Positions 34,691 through 46,096 of a stretch of 64,000 nucleotides of DNA are shown here, in pieces. The notes under the pieces were generated by a model. That model saw nothing but the letters and a program-made list of their open reading frames with translations. It had not been told where the DNA came from and made no database searches. Both the position numbers and the translations under genes were made by a program. The stretch comes from Psococerastis gibbosa (lineage: Eukaryota; Arthropoda; Insecta; Psocodea; Psocidae). The number at the start of each line of letters is the position of its first letter. Positions within the stretch are counted from its first letter, which is position 1. Location of the stretch: contig OZ020490.1 of assembly GCA_963971405.1 (NCBI GenBank), positions 10,340,874 through 10,404,873 of the forward strand, written 5' to 3'.

Positions 34691-35640
34691 CAAAACTGTA
34701 GCTTTGCTTGGGAAAGTAACCTGTTCGGTTTTCGTTACCGTACTCAAAAATACATAAAACACATCTGACGATAGAAAGGTTTTGCATCTTTTATTAATTT
34801 TCATTAAAATTGATTTTTTTATTACCAAGCTGTCAAGGGGGGAGAGACCTATTGGGTTATGTGACGAATTGGTGTTTTACAATATGTGAGTTTAAAGGAA
34901 ATAGTTGGAGCTGTTTTCAGAAGAAAAATGTTTAGCCAGTTTTTGTTTGTTTTTGTGGGCAAAACCCTCCCACAGAGAGATTTCGTAAAGACACTTTTCT
35001 TGGTTCCTGCCATGGAGCTAATAAAACTATGGAGCCGCCATATCGTATTTCGGCTGTGCTGGAGGACTGAAGCCACGACCACGCCCCCTCATAGGTGCAT
35101 TTTGGCGGGAAATTCAATTTTAATAGTTTTATTATATGTTTTCTATATAGTTTTCTTTGTTGTTTCATATATAATTATATTTATTATTTACATTTATTAT
35201 ATATATTGTTTAAAATTTAAATTCAAAGTACTGAAAGATCTGCATTAAAAAAATTTATTTTTATCTAAAAGTAGGGAAAACTTTGCTAAAAATATTGTTT
35301 AAAATGTAAATTAAAAGTACTCCAAGTTCTGCATAAAAATATTGCTGGTTAGTTGGCATGATTTTCTGTTCTAAATAATCTTTAAATAATCAAATAAAAA
35401 ATAAAATGTTAACATGGTATCAAATGGCAAAAGACTCAATCTGGTCCTATGCTACGGAAATAGCCGAAGTTATGCGGCTTCAACCCGAATGTTTACGATG
35501 AGTCTATAGTTTTACTATGTCTATGGTTCCTGCACCTCAAAACGTGTAAATCCACTGAAATTTCGAAGTCGAAGATTTTGACAAGAGCTTTCCGTATTCT
35601 ACGCATAAATACAGTAGGAAAGCAATTTAAAGTAAGAACT
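34690..35640 (+). repeat. GACA-core repeat, copy 3, with nested insertion
   Basis: A diverged copy: CCTGTTCGGTTTTCGTTACC, AAATAGTTGGAGCTGTTTTC, TTTCGTAAAGACACTTTTCT and later AACGTGTAAATCCACTGAAA. It is interrupted at 35011-35525 by a TIR element. Confidence 0.7.
35011..35525. mobile_element. Non-autonomous TIR element with 8-bp duplication
   Basis: GTTCCTGC lies at 35003-35010 and 35526-35533. Ends are CATGGAGCTAATAAAACTATG and the imperfect inverse CATAGTTTTACTATGTCTATG-type sequence (arms about 25 bp). The interior is AT-rich with two copies of a 45-bp block (ATTGTTTAAAAT..CTGCAT) at about 35203 and 35295. An 8-bp duplication fits hAT or P superfamilies; the CAT start is unlike the CAG start of the hAT MITEs elsewhere in the window. 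Confidence 0.65.
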
Positions 35641-36878
35641 AAAACATAAGAACTGGTAGAGGATCTTCTCTCTTAACGGCTGCAATATTATAAATATTAC
35701 TACTGGATAATATAAATATGATTTCTAATATCCAATGATTTATAGTTTACATATACCAACTACCCCTATTTTTCAGTGGCAGCTCGCCATTAGAGGCAAC
35801 TTAGACAGTGCCTCACCTAATTTTCCAAATGATTCGACTAAAAAAGTGTATTTTGTATTAGGAAATGTAGACTAATCAAATTCTAGAAGAGACAATTAAA
35901 ACTTGAAAAATACCGAGAAAATGAACCTTGAGCTGAACTAGCTCCAGAAATTCACAACTAGCTATAACGATGTAGAGGCACCATTTCCGACTGGCTCTCT
36001 ATTGCTAGAAGACATGCACGACTTTGATCTGTAAAAAGCTCAAACAGCGTGAAGATACATACTCAAAACATTCGCTGCTGATGAGCCGATGAGACACGCG
36101 CTAGACCCAGCCTCTAAACAAGTGTCACACACAGCTCTGCCAATTCAACGAATTCACCATGGACATAGACGTTAATAACGCCTTTATTTATTATTATTAT
36201 TTATTTATTTTTATAGTATTTTTGCATGCTGTGCCTCACCAATTTATATCCCCACGAGCTGCCACTGAGTACTTTTTAAAATGTGAACACGCGCCATTTT
36301 TAAAAGAAGGTCGCCTTAGCCCCTATGATTAGCCCAGCTTGCACCAGTTCCATATAGGAGAAGAACATTCGAGCGCGCTGAAAATATTTTTAAAATCCTT
36401 GACCCACCTTATGACCATATAAAGCGTACTAAGTGTCCCCAGGATTCAAAAAAATATTTTTTGCGTCCTAGAATGTCCCATCTCTCCTATACAGATCTCT
36501 AAGCTACCCCTCCAATTTCATGTCTACCGAACGCACAGAAATAGAAATTTATTCAATGGACCTCCGCTCCAACGGGATTAATAACTTGTGGTATGATTAG
36601 AAATATTCGTAAAATTTTTTGCGCCCATTCTCGAGCATCATTACGTATTCTGTATTCGCATTCCTCCAAATTTCCCACAAGATCCCCCCCCCCTCTCCAT
36701 CCTACCCCCTACCCTTTCCCACCTCCGCAGTTCTCCCTATCTTTTCCAGCTATCGAAGCCCTGATATCGGGTCACTTATATGCCGATACCTCCGACAAAC
36801 AGAAGGCCTTGCAATTGTCAGACAGAGGCGCAGACATAAGAAGAAGTATCAACAGAGACTGCTTTTCATCTTTAATTA

Positions 36879-37202
36879 GGCGGGGTTTCCACCGACCTCT
36901 CATTGCAGAATGCAAATGACATTGACGGAAATTTGAATTTTTCTTTTTATAGAAATCGATTAAAATGTTTGTACTTAACATATTCCATGGCGCCATTTTT
37001 TAATTTTAGTTTGTTTGTTTGTGATTTTACTCTATGATCATTGATCAATTTTAACTATTGTATAGAGTAAAACAAAAATTTCCGTCAATGTCATTTGCAT
37101 TCTGCAATGAGAGGTCGGTGGAACTCCCACCTAAGTCTTGAATGTCTGCTACCACGTCAATGTCTTTGCATTCTGCAATGAGAGGTCTGTGGAAACCCCG
37201 CC
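36879..37202. mobile_element. Palindromic MITE, TTA-flanked, shorter ends
   Basis: TTA at 36876-36878 and 37203-37205. Ends GGCGGGGTTTCCACCGACCT, a block that is internal in the longer copies. The right side carries this block twice, so the outer arm has been replaced by a repeated inner arm. Confidence 0.85.
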
Positions 37203-37204
37203 TT

Positions 37205-37345
37205 ATTAGTGAAGTATGAGTTGGAAACTGACCTCCGCGAGTTGGGAGTCCTTAGATGGTGCAGCGTTGTACAAAACGAAGATGACTGGAGGAGTTTTGT
37301 CGAGCATGCCAAATAGCCAATAGAGTCAGAAGAAGAAGAAAGAGT
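37205..37345 (+). pseudogene. LINE C-terminal fragment
   Basis: VKYELETDLRELGVLRWCSV and NEDDWRSFVEHAK then stop match the DLRELGV..W...AQDR..WR..V..AK terminus of RTE-like LINEs. It is followed by AGAAGAAGAAGAAAG repeats and lies against the right end of a palindromic MITE. Confidence 0.65.
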
Positions 37346-37444
37346 TCAGAAATCTACAAAACGCCCATATGACCAGTTTCAACATTTGGCTTCTCAAAAA
37401 TCTGGAACCTTTATGTCAACGACCCCCCATGAACCACTAGTCTT

Positions 37445-37505
37445 CTTCTTCTTCTTCTAATGCCTCTTCTATCGAGGATTGGCGATCATCATGGCATTTA
37501 TAGTC
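37445..37505 (-). pseudogene. LINE 3' end fragment, same family as 56430
   Basis: On the minus strand TGATGATCGCCAATCCTCGA is followed by (AAG)n, as at 56670. Confidence 0.6.
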
Positions 37506-37807
37506 AAGATGGCTAGGCTGGGGAATAGCAATGCTGTGGTTTCCTGTTGCCTTGCTCATCCTTCTCACTCTTCATTGAGTGGCTCCGTCTTTGGGATTAG
37601 TTTCCCAACCCCATGACAAATTAGTGTTCTGCACAGAAAAGACTGTGTTTTCGCTTAAAACTCAGTCCCCCATCAGTCGCCATTACGCGTTTCCATCTTC
37701 ACCACGAGAAGATACCGCTTAAGGATTTTCGCGTCTTCGCCTCTGAGTCGTTAAGGTATTACTCAGTAGCTCAGCTACTATGAAGATAAGTATAACCACT
37801 AGTATTA

Positions 37808-38041
37808 GTAGCATGGTTGGACACAGTCCCAGGCCACGGTGTGGGCCCATAGGACAGTGGACCTCCTGATTATAGTGGATTCCAAACCACTGGGGAAACA
37901 CAGTGATGTCACACAATTAGTACGGAGGTGACCAGGACAAGTCCTACCATGTTTCCCTACCGGCACTGTGCACACGACCAAGTTATCTGCATCTTTGAAC
38001 CTGGTCTGGTCCGCTGGATTCAACTTGGTAAGGCGACCGGC
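37808..38041 (-). repeat. SINE2 subfamily A
   Basis: Perfect 14-bp duplication AACCACTAGTATTA (37794-37807 and 38042-38055). The frame described for the family is open throughout this copy. Confidence 0.9.
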
Positions 38042-38059
38042 AACCACTAGTATTAATGA

Positions 38060-38390
38060 GAGAAACAATACGGAGATTCAAAGCGGAGGGTGAAACAAGA
38101 AGAAGGATAATAAACAACACCGAATTGCACGCTATTCCCAATGGAGAAGACAGTCCGTTTTATAGAAGCACAATCTAAGATGGCTGGGGCACGCTGGAAG
38201 AGTAGGACGACGTGCTGAACGAATTGTACAAAGCAAGCCTGACGAGAAATCAACAGCAGTCCACGAGACGCTGGAAGGGCGAATTATACGGCACGGCAGA
38301 CATGAACGATTCGAAAGCCAGCAGTCCAGACACGGACGATTTTCCTTGGGAACAAAGGGGCTGGTGAAAGGTTGGTGCAAAAAACTGTCA
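38060..38390 (+). pseudogene. Decayed LINE C-terminal fragment
   Basis: Successive frames give RRRIINNTELHAI, PMEKTVRFIEAQ and RWLGHAGRVGRRAERIVQSK, which follow the order of a LINE tail (R.NxEL...RFI.AQ.LRWLGHV.R). At least two frameshifts are needed. Confidence 0.55.
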
Positions 38391-38671
38391 ATTTCAGAAC
38401 GAACTTCCGAAGATTTTAGGCGATGAGGCGTGCTGTTAGCGTCACGTCAGTGTCAGAAATCTTCTGAAGTTGACTCTTTGGTTTTCCAACTACCCATTTG
38501 CCACAAATTTCACAGGGTGTCATCGCCAACAACCTTGTGTATCTGACGTAAACAAAACACCTCGAGTTCGGATTTCTAAAGATGGTGGTGTCTATCAGAG
38601 AGATGATTAGACACATATATATGGTTGAAATATTTTATTTGGTTTTGACACTACCTATGGGTTAGTTGTAA

Positions 38672-39289
38672 CTTAGTTACTTACTAGCCAACGCCCACCC
38701 TTGGCATGTCGGCCATTTGGTGACGCGCTGACCAGTAGCGACGTGCGATCTTATCGAACTCGTCTTCATTTGTCGGTGTGTGGTCGATTGCCGGGCATGA
38801 CGCGAGGAGTTCAGCGTCCATCCGGGGGTGTCCACATAGGTCGCAAGCGCAGGAATCGCGGACTCCAATGCGGTTGAGGTGTGCAGTGAGGTAGTCATGG
38901 CCCGTCGTGTTCCTGAACGCCGCAACACTGATGGACCTGGGTAGACTGCGTGGAATTGGATTTTTGATTAATTTCAACCAGGTCTTTCCTGCACTGGCTT
39001 CAGTGTTCTGCCTCTGGATCCATGCTTTTATATTCTGTCTCATGGCGGATTTAGCGGGGGAGTAGGATTGAGCGCAGGGTGGTTGCTGGAGGGTTGTGCC
39101 GTGTTTTGCCACTTCGTCGGCTTTCACGTTCCCTTCTACACCCACATGGCTTGGGATCCATTGTAGTGTAATAATCCACCCGAGTTTTATCAGGTTAGCG
39201 AGCTTGTTACGGCATTGGATAGTCCTTAGACAGTCTGTGTATTTGTTGGGAGTTAGTGCTATAATTGCTGCCTGGCAATCTATAAGAAA
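38672..39289 (-). mobile_element. 5'-truncated RNase H LINE with 13-bp duplication
   Basis: GGGTTAGTTGTAA lies at 38659-38671 and 39290-39302. The minus-strand coding starts in RNase H (LIDCQAAIIALTPNKY, then QWIPSHVGVEGNVKADEVAK) and runs to NTTGHDYLTAHLNRIGV and CACDLCGHPRMDAELLASCP. Stop and tail are TAGTAAGTAACTAAG, with almost no 3' UTR. The second and fourth RNase H acidic positions and the SHVG histidine are kept; the first Asp and the Glu are lost by truncation. Confidence 0.85.
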
Positions 39290-39449
39290 GGGTTAGTTGT
39301 AAGAGTGGGCCGAAAGGCCCCAAATTCGCCCATGTGGAAAATAAAGACAATTTTCTTTCTTACCTATCAAATAATAATAATAAAAAATCTGAAAATCTTC
39401 CAATTTGTTTATAAACGTGCGGGTTGTTTTTAATACCGCGTTTAAATCG

Positions 39450-39600
39450 TTAAAAAAAAAACAGGTACAAACAATTCAATGGATGTATCCAATTAACCTC
39501 TTTTGTCGCCTGAGTTACGCCACGTCTCCGATCGCATGGCGCGTAGAGACGCACACAAGTACAAACACGCTACAACCTTGCGACGGAATCCAATAGCCAA
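39450..39600 (-). repeat. SINE3 copy
   Basis: On the minus strand, GTAGCGTGTTTGTACTTGTG, CGTCTCTACGCGCCATGCGA and a tail in poly-A match SINE3, with a short internal deletion before the 3' third. Confidence 0.7.
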
Positions 39601-39904
39601 CGGCTTTCTGGAAGAATTAGAAGAAGCCTTTTATCGCATTATAATATAAAAAAATGGCCGGCCGTTTTATGCAGGAGGTAACCATTTTTCCCACCCGGAG
39701 TTTTGATTTTCAAAATAATCCAACTACAGAAATATCAGTTCAAAAAAGTCTGATGATTGTTTGCCAGTTTTTGATTTATTATGATTAAAACCCGAGCAAA
39801 GGTTTGAGTCCCTCGAGCTGTTTCAAAACCCTTTCGAGCATAATTAATTTGCAATTCTCAAGTACAGAACTTCCCGTGCGGCTTTGGTTTTCAACAAGTG
39901 CTCC

Positions 39905-39980
39905 TTTGCATTTGACGGATCAGTGGATAGAGGGCTATGATTGGGGTTTGTGGGTTCACGGTTCGGGTCGTTTTGGAGGC
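39905..39980 (+). repeat. tRNA-like SINE head or tRNA pseudogene
   Basis: GGATCAGTGGATAGAGGGCT resembles a D-arm and CACGGTTCGGGTC a T-arm at tRNA-like spacing. No clover-leaf closes. Weaker B-box-like sites lie at 14130 (-), 26745, 30408, 46175 (-) and 61338. Confidence 0.4.
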
Positions 39981-40101
39981 AATCTTTTTTTCATTCAGTG
40001 ACTTTCAATAACGGCTCCGAAAGTTTCTGTTTGCTACGTAATGATGCGTTCCGAAATCACTGATCTGATTTTGATGAAAACTAATAATACTAATCTACAT
40101 G

Positions 40102-40320
40102 CCAGGACATGTGTAGATTAGTGGTACGACTCCGACTTTCACCTGAAAAGTTGTTGGTTCGAGTCCCACACTTGCTACATTTTCTGCCCATGCTTTGGAG
40201 GGCATGTAAAGCAGGCGGTCCCAAGCTTTCTTAGTTGAGTGTAAGAGAGGGCTTTATAGTTTTAACTCCGCTAGGTTGGCTTAGTAATAGAAGAAAAAAA
40301 GTCAATATTAATTTATTGCA
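40102..40320 (+). repeat. SINE1 copy
   Basis: Full-length copy with intact B-box GGTTCGAGTCCCACAC and a tail CAATATTAATTTATTGCATT. Confidence 0.85.
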
Positions 40321-40902
40321 TTTTATTTACTTTTTAAAATTTGGTGTGATGTTCTGCAGTCGCTTCTGTAGGTTCTTGGATCTGCACAAGCTAAGAACAG
40401 AGTTTTGACCGCGTCCGGGTATCCGTTCTGCAATGCTGTAATGCTGTAAGGGATATTATAGCTCCTGTCATTCCAGTTAATTTATTTCTATGTTATTGAT
40501 GAAGTATTAACTAAGGCACTATATACCCGGGTATTGTCATCCGCCATTTTTTATCCTAAATTTTCTATATGGTAAGTATTGTAATTATTTTTAAGAAATG
40601 CAAAAGATTGACAAAAACGAAAACACGTTTTTTTTTTTTTTTTTTTATTAAACACTACCCTAATTATTAGGACGTTTTTGAATAAAAATAAATAAACAAC
40701 GATAAATTTTCTAATAATAAATGGGTAAACTCCCAATGCTTGGCTTATACACCAGACTTATAATGGATAAAAAATGGCGGATGACAATACCTGTCTAATA
40801 TAGAGCCCTAGCATTAACAACTCGGAAAGTAAACAAACAACTATTATTTTGGAACGAGGAAGTAGGCGATAAGAACTTCACCATGTAGTACATAGGCTAC
40901 GT

Positions 40903-41112
40903 GTACTCGTATCTGTACTTGGTAAAGTCATGCTTTCACCTCTTCCATTACGTCAATGCTTGTCTCAGCTTGCCCATTATCGCTTGTAGCCGGTGTAGGC
41001 TGACATCGAGACCGTATACCAATTTGCCAACAATATAAAAATCCATAGAGTCGTTGGCAATGGGCAAGGAACTAATTTGCCACTATGAGGTGGCTTAGGC
41101 CCATAAAAAGTT
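40903..41112 (+). repeat. SINE4 copy
   Basis: Full-length head (ACTCGTATCTGTACTTGG) with a shortened 3' half. A diverged tail fragment of the same family is also likely at about 790-840. Confidence 0.7.
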
Positions 41113-41497
41113 CTCTAGGACATTATTATTATTAGACTAAGTGCAGTCTTGAAAAGGACTGCGTGCGCCAGAACCCTCACTCTTCCCCTACTTTCAATCA
41201 ATCACTCATTCATTCAGTGAAATCGCTTCCGCATCATCCTATTACACCTTTTTATTCACTGACTTTGAATAGAATGTTCTATATGTTATTCAAGGATGCG
41301 TAAACGTAGGAAAAAAATCTCTCCTGAGCCTTTTTTCTTTTGATCTTCTTCGCCAAAGGTTCGCTCGCATTTCCAAAGAACTCTACGTGTATTTCTGTCT
41401 TGTTTGCTTCGTAAAGAATATTTTATGCTCCGGTTCACTATAGATAGTCATGGGTGGGTATGGAAAAGATGCATTGGGGATTTAAATCAATGCTATA

Positions 41498-41766
41498 GGC
41501 GGCTATTCCATCCGTCAATAATCCGTCATTTGTGCCTTAAAAATTAATGAAATCTTTGTTTTAAGGAGACTATTATGTAGATACTTAACTTATCTATTAT
41601 AAATTAAGTTATAATATGGTAGAGACTTATTATTGATGTCTCTACAATATTATAACTTAATTTATGATAGATAAGTTAAGAATCTACATAATAGTCTCCT
41701 TAAAACAAACATCTCATCAATTTTTAATGCAGAAATGACGGATTATTGACAGATGGAATAGCCGCC
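41498..41766. mobile_element. Hairpin MITE, GGCGGCTATTCC ends
   Basis: The whole element folds: left GGCGGCTATTCCATCCGTCA and right TGACAGATGGAATAGCCGCC-type inverse. The core at 41563-41701 (AAGGAGACTATTATGTAGAT and its inverse) is a near-perfect hairpin arm of about 60 bp. The right flank is TTA, the left ATA. Confidence 0.8.
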
Positions 41767-42823
41767 TTATAGTTAGTTGTTGGCTGAATTAACTGTGTTT
41801 TACAGCGGTTTTCACAGTCGTCCCTCCGACCTACTATAGTGATTACATAGGAATACATTAACTGGAGCGGTGGGAGCCATAATACGATATGCCTTATGAG
41901 GCATCCGTTAACCATAAGCCAACTATCAGAGATAAGTACCAACGCAAAAAGTATCGAAGTCTTACACATTGCAGCATAGAAGAACGGATACCTGGACCCG
42001 GTCAAAAACTCTGTACTTAGCTTGTGCAGGCTACACTTATAACTGGTTTTCCCCACCAAATTACGTACTTATCTTGTGCAGGCTACACTAGCAGCCATAT
42101 TGATAGCGGTCTCCAGCCACGGGATGGGTGATTATTATTAATCATAACCTGCGATTAAAAAATATGTACGCAAGATAATTTTATAATGGAATGTACTATT
42201 CAAAATTGTTTTGTTTATAGTTTGAACACCAAGAATAAGGCCTACTAATCGCCATAGTAGTATAGTAGACCGACTGTATTGTATAGAACTGAAAGGTTTT
42301 TTTTTCTAAATACAGATCAGTCTGCTTTTAAGGAATTCTTTGATTAAAGGAATGTCCGTTACTTCCAGAATGTACAGTAATATATATATATATAAAAGTA
42401 GTGGGAACTAATTATTAATGTAAACCTGAAACGTAACAAGTTCATTTATGTGTGTCCTGAGGAATGTAACAAAAGTTCCCTACTATTCCCTGGGAGAAAT
42501 CAGGATTTCAACGACTTGGGCAGTGTAAAAAATAATTTACAATAAGCATGAAATGATGTCAAATATTGCAAAATTCGCTTTATTATAAGTAACAACCCCT
42601 GTCAAAGTATGTTTACTTCCGGAGGCACATAAAGTGGACAAAACGCGTGAAATTCAAAATAATTGTATTGGAAAAGTTTTACTTTTTAATTTAATTGGGG
42701 GAAAATGATGACAAATGAGTGGTTCAATCATTAAAATTTTTGTATGGTAGGCTATGCAGCCCTTATATTGCGAATTAGAATTAACGTAATACCGGGGTTT
42801 ATTCAATTGTTTTAAATAAATAA

Positions 42824-43062
42824 GTGCAAATGCGCGGGAAATTCAAATTGTTAAATTAATCCTCAGCTATATTTTTGGTGAGTTTTCAATTTTTTCTCCC
42901 TTAGACATAGACACATTAATTCAAATTCTTATTATATTTCAAAATTCTACCTGTTCCTTTTAATTTTTATTGGTATTTTCCTCAAATATAAAAGAATGCA
43001 ACCATTCTCTTGTATTCTTAATAAATAAATTTATTAATTTGAATTTTCCGCGCATATTTCAA
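42824..43062. mobile_element. Small MITE, sister of 18523
   Basis: Left GTGCAAATGCGCGGGAAATT, right AATTTGAATTTTCCGCGCAT; shared interior CCTCAGCTATATTTTTGGTG. It is longer by an internal AT-rich segment. Confidence 0.65.
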
Positions 43063-43178
43063 AACCGTCACGTGAGACGTACCTTACTAATGCGGTATTA
43101 AAAATAAACCACGTTATTATATAAACCCCCGCATTATGTTAATCCCGTGTAGCCCTATTTTCAGGCATTCTACATGCC

Positions 43179-43221
43179 CAGGCCCCCTGACCCCCCCCCC
43201 CCCCTCTAAAATCCGCCCTTG
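43179..43221. mobile_element. Residual hAT-type MITE, 43 bp
   Basis: CAGGCCCCCTGA, a long C-tract and AAAATCCGCCCTTG flanked by TACATGCC and TACATGTC (7 of 8). It looks like a MITE reduced to its tips and C-tract but keeping its target duplication. Confidence 0.6.
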
Positions 43222-43909
43222 TACATGTCCAATAGGCGCTTCAATTATAATCTTGCTTACTATACTCCCCACCTTGAACTAGGTAGCTGCTGGAAGGTTT
43301 GCCCTCTGTCTAGCTCAGTCTGACATTATGCACCTATGCCAAGCAGGAAGTAAATAGTAAACAAGTGTGATCATCAGCTGATTTAGGGGTATACCTATAT
43401 TTTGTCTACCTACCATCTCGCTTAAAATGCAGGCATCCTCAAATAAACAATCTGCCGGGAGAATAATCCCTTTGTATGCAACCAGCCCATGCACGTAAAG
43501 GACCGTGTGTCATGCATGTTATGTGGTTTTATCAATAAAACCAATTTTATAGATATACGCCCAAAATGAGGAAAACTTAATTATTGTGCCTTTAAGGGAT
43601 TTATCGGGGAAGTTGATGGAAAACATAAAACGAGGTTTATCCAAACTCTCTCAACCCCCTCCCCCTCCTCCTGTTCTCTACCTGCTTGTCATATCGACAT
43701 TTAACACAAGGTTTAAACGTATATCGCGACCGATTTAAATATTTAAATGTATGCCACATAACTTCAAGTGAATTATACTATTATTGAAGAACGTGAGTGT
43801 TTCTGCTTTCCTATTTATACATAAGTACAATTATGGAAAGCTCTGGGATGATCAAAGAAATTATCAATTCCGAGATTTTAATAAATAGATAAATAATTTA
43901 TTTGCGACC

Positions 43910-44150
43910 GGCGAATTTACTTCATTTTGAGATTTGAGATTTTTTGTTTGTATTGTTTTAAGGAGACTGTTATGTAGATACTTAACATATTTATTATAAA
44001 TTAAGTTATAATATGGTAGAGACTTATTAATGATGTCTGCTACCATATTATAACTTAATTTATAATAGATAAGTTAAGTATCTACATAATAGTCTCCTTC
44101 AAACAAAGCAAACAAAAAATCTCAAATCACAAATGAAGTAAATTCGCCCG
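43910..44150. mobile_element. Hairpin MITE with a different outer arm
   Basis: The core 43960-44099 is nearly identical to the core of the 41498 element, but the outer arms are GGCGAATTTACTTCATTT and inverse, followed by GATTTGAGATTTTTTGTTTG. Boundaries are judged from the extent of the inverted arms. Confidence 0.75.
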
Positions 44151-44164
44151 TGAAATTGCACCTA

Positions 44165-44345
44165 AAATGAAAATTCAACGGATTTACACGTTTTGAAGTC
44201 CAGGAACTCAAACACTGGTTTTTACGTTTTGCCTGTCAATCTGTTTGTCTGTTCATTGATTTATGGGCGAACTACTCTGTAGATTTTGATGAAATTCGGC
44301 ATATATATACACATAAATCATACTTTGGACCATTTTTTTTATGTA
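44165..44345 (-). repeat. GACA-core repeat fragment
   Basis: CAACGGATTTACACGTTTTG and TCTGTTTGTCTGTTCATTGA, then GATGAAATTCGGCATAT, are the reverse of the central block. Confidence 0.65.
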
Positions 44346-45360
44346 TGTTGTGGGTATTATGGTATTAAGTTGTGCCTAAAATAGGTTAGCTGTTAGAGTA
44401 GCTCTGATATATGTCACTAAAGTTTGCCTAAAATAAAGCAATATTTTTATTTAATTTAATTTTTGTTACATGCCGTTCTAAGTGAAACTTGAAAAATAAT
44501 TATCATACAGTATACCTATCTATAGTTCAATAGGGTCCAGTAGTGAAATTTAAATTGCAAATTAGATTACACGTCGCACCTTTTGTGGACTCTAGATTAT
44601 ATTGAAAAACATCCCCTATCGATAAACACGTGTATATACTGTATGCTATATGTTGACGCAACTAAATGAAAACCGTTGTCGCAACAAAATGAAAAGTATT
44701 GTCGCAATAACGGACACTCAACCAGTCACCGCTTGCTCTGACTCCATGTGTTTTTATTTGAATTTCAAACTTAACTTCTACCTCCATATTGAGACCGTTG
44801 CAACGGTTAATTTGCTTAGAACTAAAAGTTTTATACATTTTTTAACATTTTTCTTTGCTTCATGTGTAGTTAAAGTATTTTATTTATTTATTAATTTGTT
44901 AATCCAAAGAAAATTTAACTCATAATGAATGCGTATTATTTTTAATTGAAAATTTAATGATTGAAGAAGGTCCCTATGTTTTATGTATTATGACAGTTTC
45001 CGCTGTAACTCGATTTAAACCAGTCCACTTCAGGTTGTCGAAATGCTTGACGTATTTTCAATGTGTAGGCGTTGTCATGTTTTCATTGGATAAGTGGAAT
45101 TTTCATGCCTATCTGGCTTGAAATCTGTATGGATTTTGTAGTTAGCTTTTACATACAATGTCACCTCTGCGATCACCCTTCAAACATATGAAATTTAACG
45201 CAAAGTTGTACCGGTAGGTATGTTGTTTTATGAAGTGGAAATTGAACTGACGTTTGCTGATGTAATTAACTTACTTAATCAATTAAAATCATATCAACTA
45301 AATTTTAGTCCATTCTTCAAGACAATACAAGTTTACATAGAATTTGTCTCTAAATAGGGC
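44346..45360. other. AT-rich stretch without recognised gene
   Basis: Low-complexity open frames only; no splice-bounded exon or repeat family seen. Confidence 0.4.
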
Positions 45361-45365
45361 AATAG

Positions 45366-45592
45366 GGTCAGGCCATATAAAGTAGTGGTATTGACTCCAA
45401 CTTTCACCCGAAAGGTTGTTGGTTCGAGTCCCACACTTGCTACATTTGCTGGCCGTGCTTCGGAGGGCATATAAAGCAGGCGGTCCCGAGTCTTCCTAGT
45501 TGAGTGTAAGAGAGGGCTTTCTAGCCCTAACTCCGCTAGATTGGCTTAGTAATAGAACAAAAAGTCAATATTTATTTATTTGTATTTAAATA
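45366..45592 (+). repeat. SINE1 copy
   Basis: Full-length copy with intact B-box and a (TTTA)n tail. Confidence 0.85.
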
Positions 45593-45883
45593 CAAAATTA
45601 AATTAAAAAATTAATATTCAAAATTTATACAGAATTGAACAGCCCAACCCAGTGTCTCATTTAATTTGTTATGAAGGTGTGTAGGTGTGTGTTACCTATG
45701 TATGTATGCATAATTTAGAAGAAAGTTGAATAAAATAAGTTTTGTACTTGATGTTCTCTTTTTATTCTATATGGAATAGTAAGTTTTCTGTTCTTTTCTC
45801 ATGAAGCCATAAGTTTAGTAGATGTTTAAATGTATTTCTAATTGTGTAGAAGGCCTTGCACCGCTTGCTTTATTAATAAATAA

Positions 45884-46096
45884 ATAAAATATATTGACAT
45901 TTTTTGTTCAATTACTAAGCCAACCTAGCGTAGTTAGGGTTATAAAGCCCTGTATTACACTCAACTAGAAAAGCCCGGGACCACCTGCTTTACATGCCCT
46001 CCGAAGCATGGCAAAAAATGCAGCAAGTGTGGGACTCGAACCTACAACCTTTCGGGTGGAAATCGGTGTCTGTACCACTACTCTACACGATCACAA
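45884..46096 (-). repeat. SINE1 copy
   Basis: Reverse full-length copy, 290 bp from the previous plus-strand copy, with the TAAA-type tail at its left end. It has an insertion of about 8 bp in the anticodon-arm region. Confidence 0.8.
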
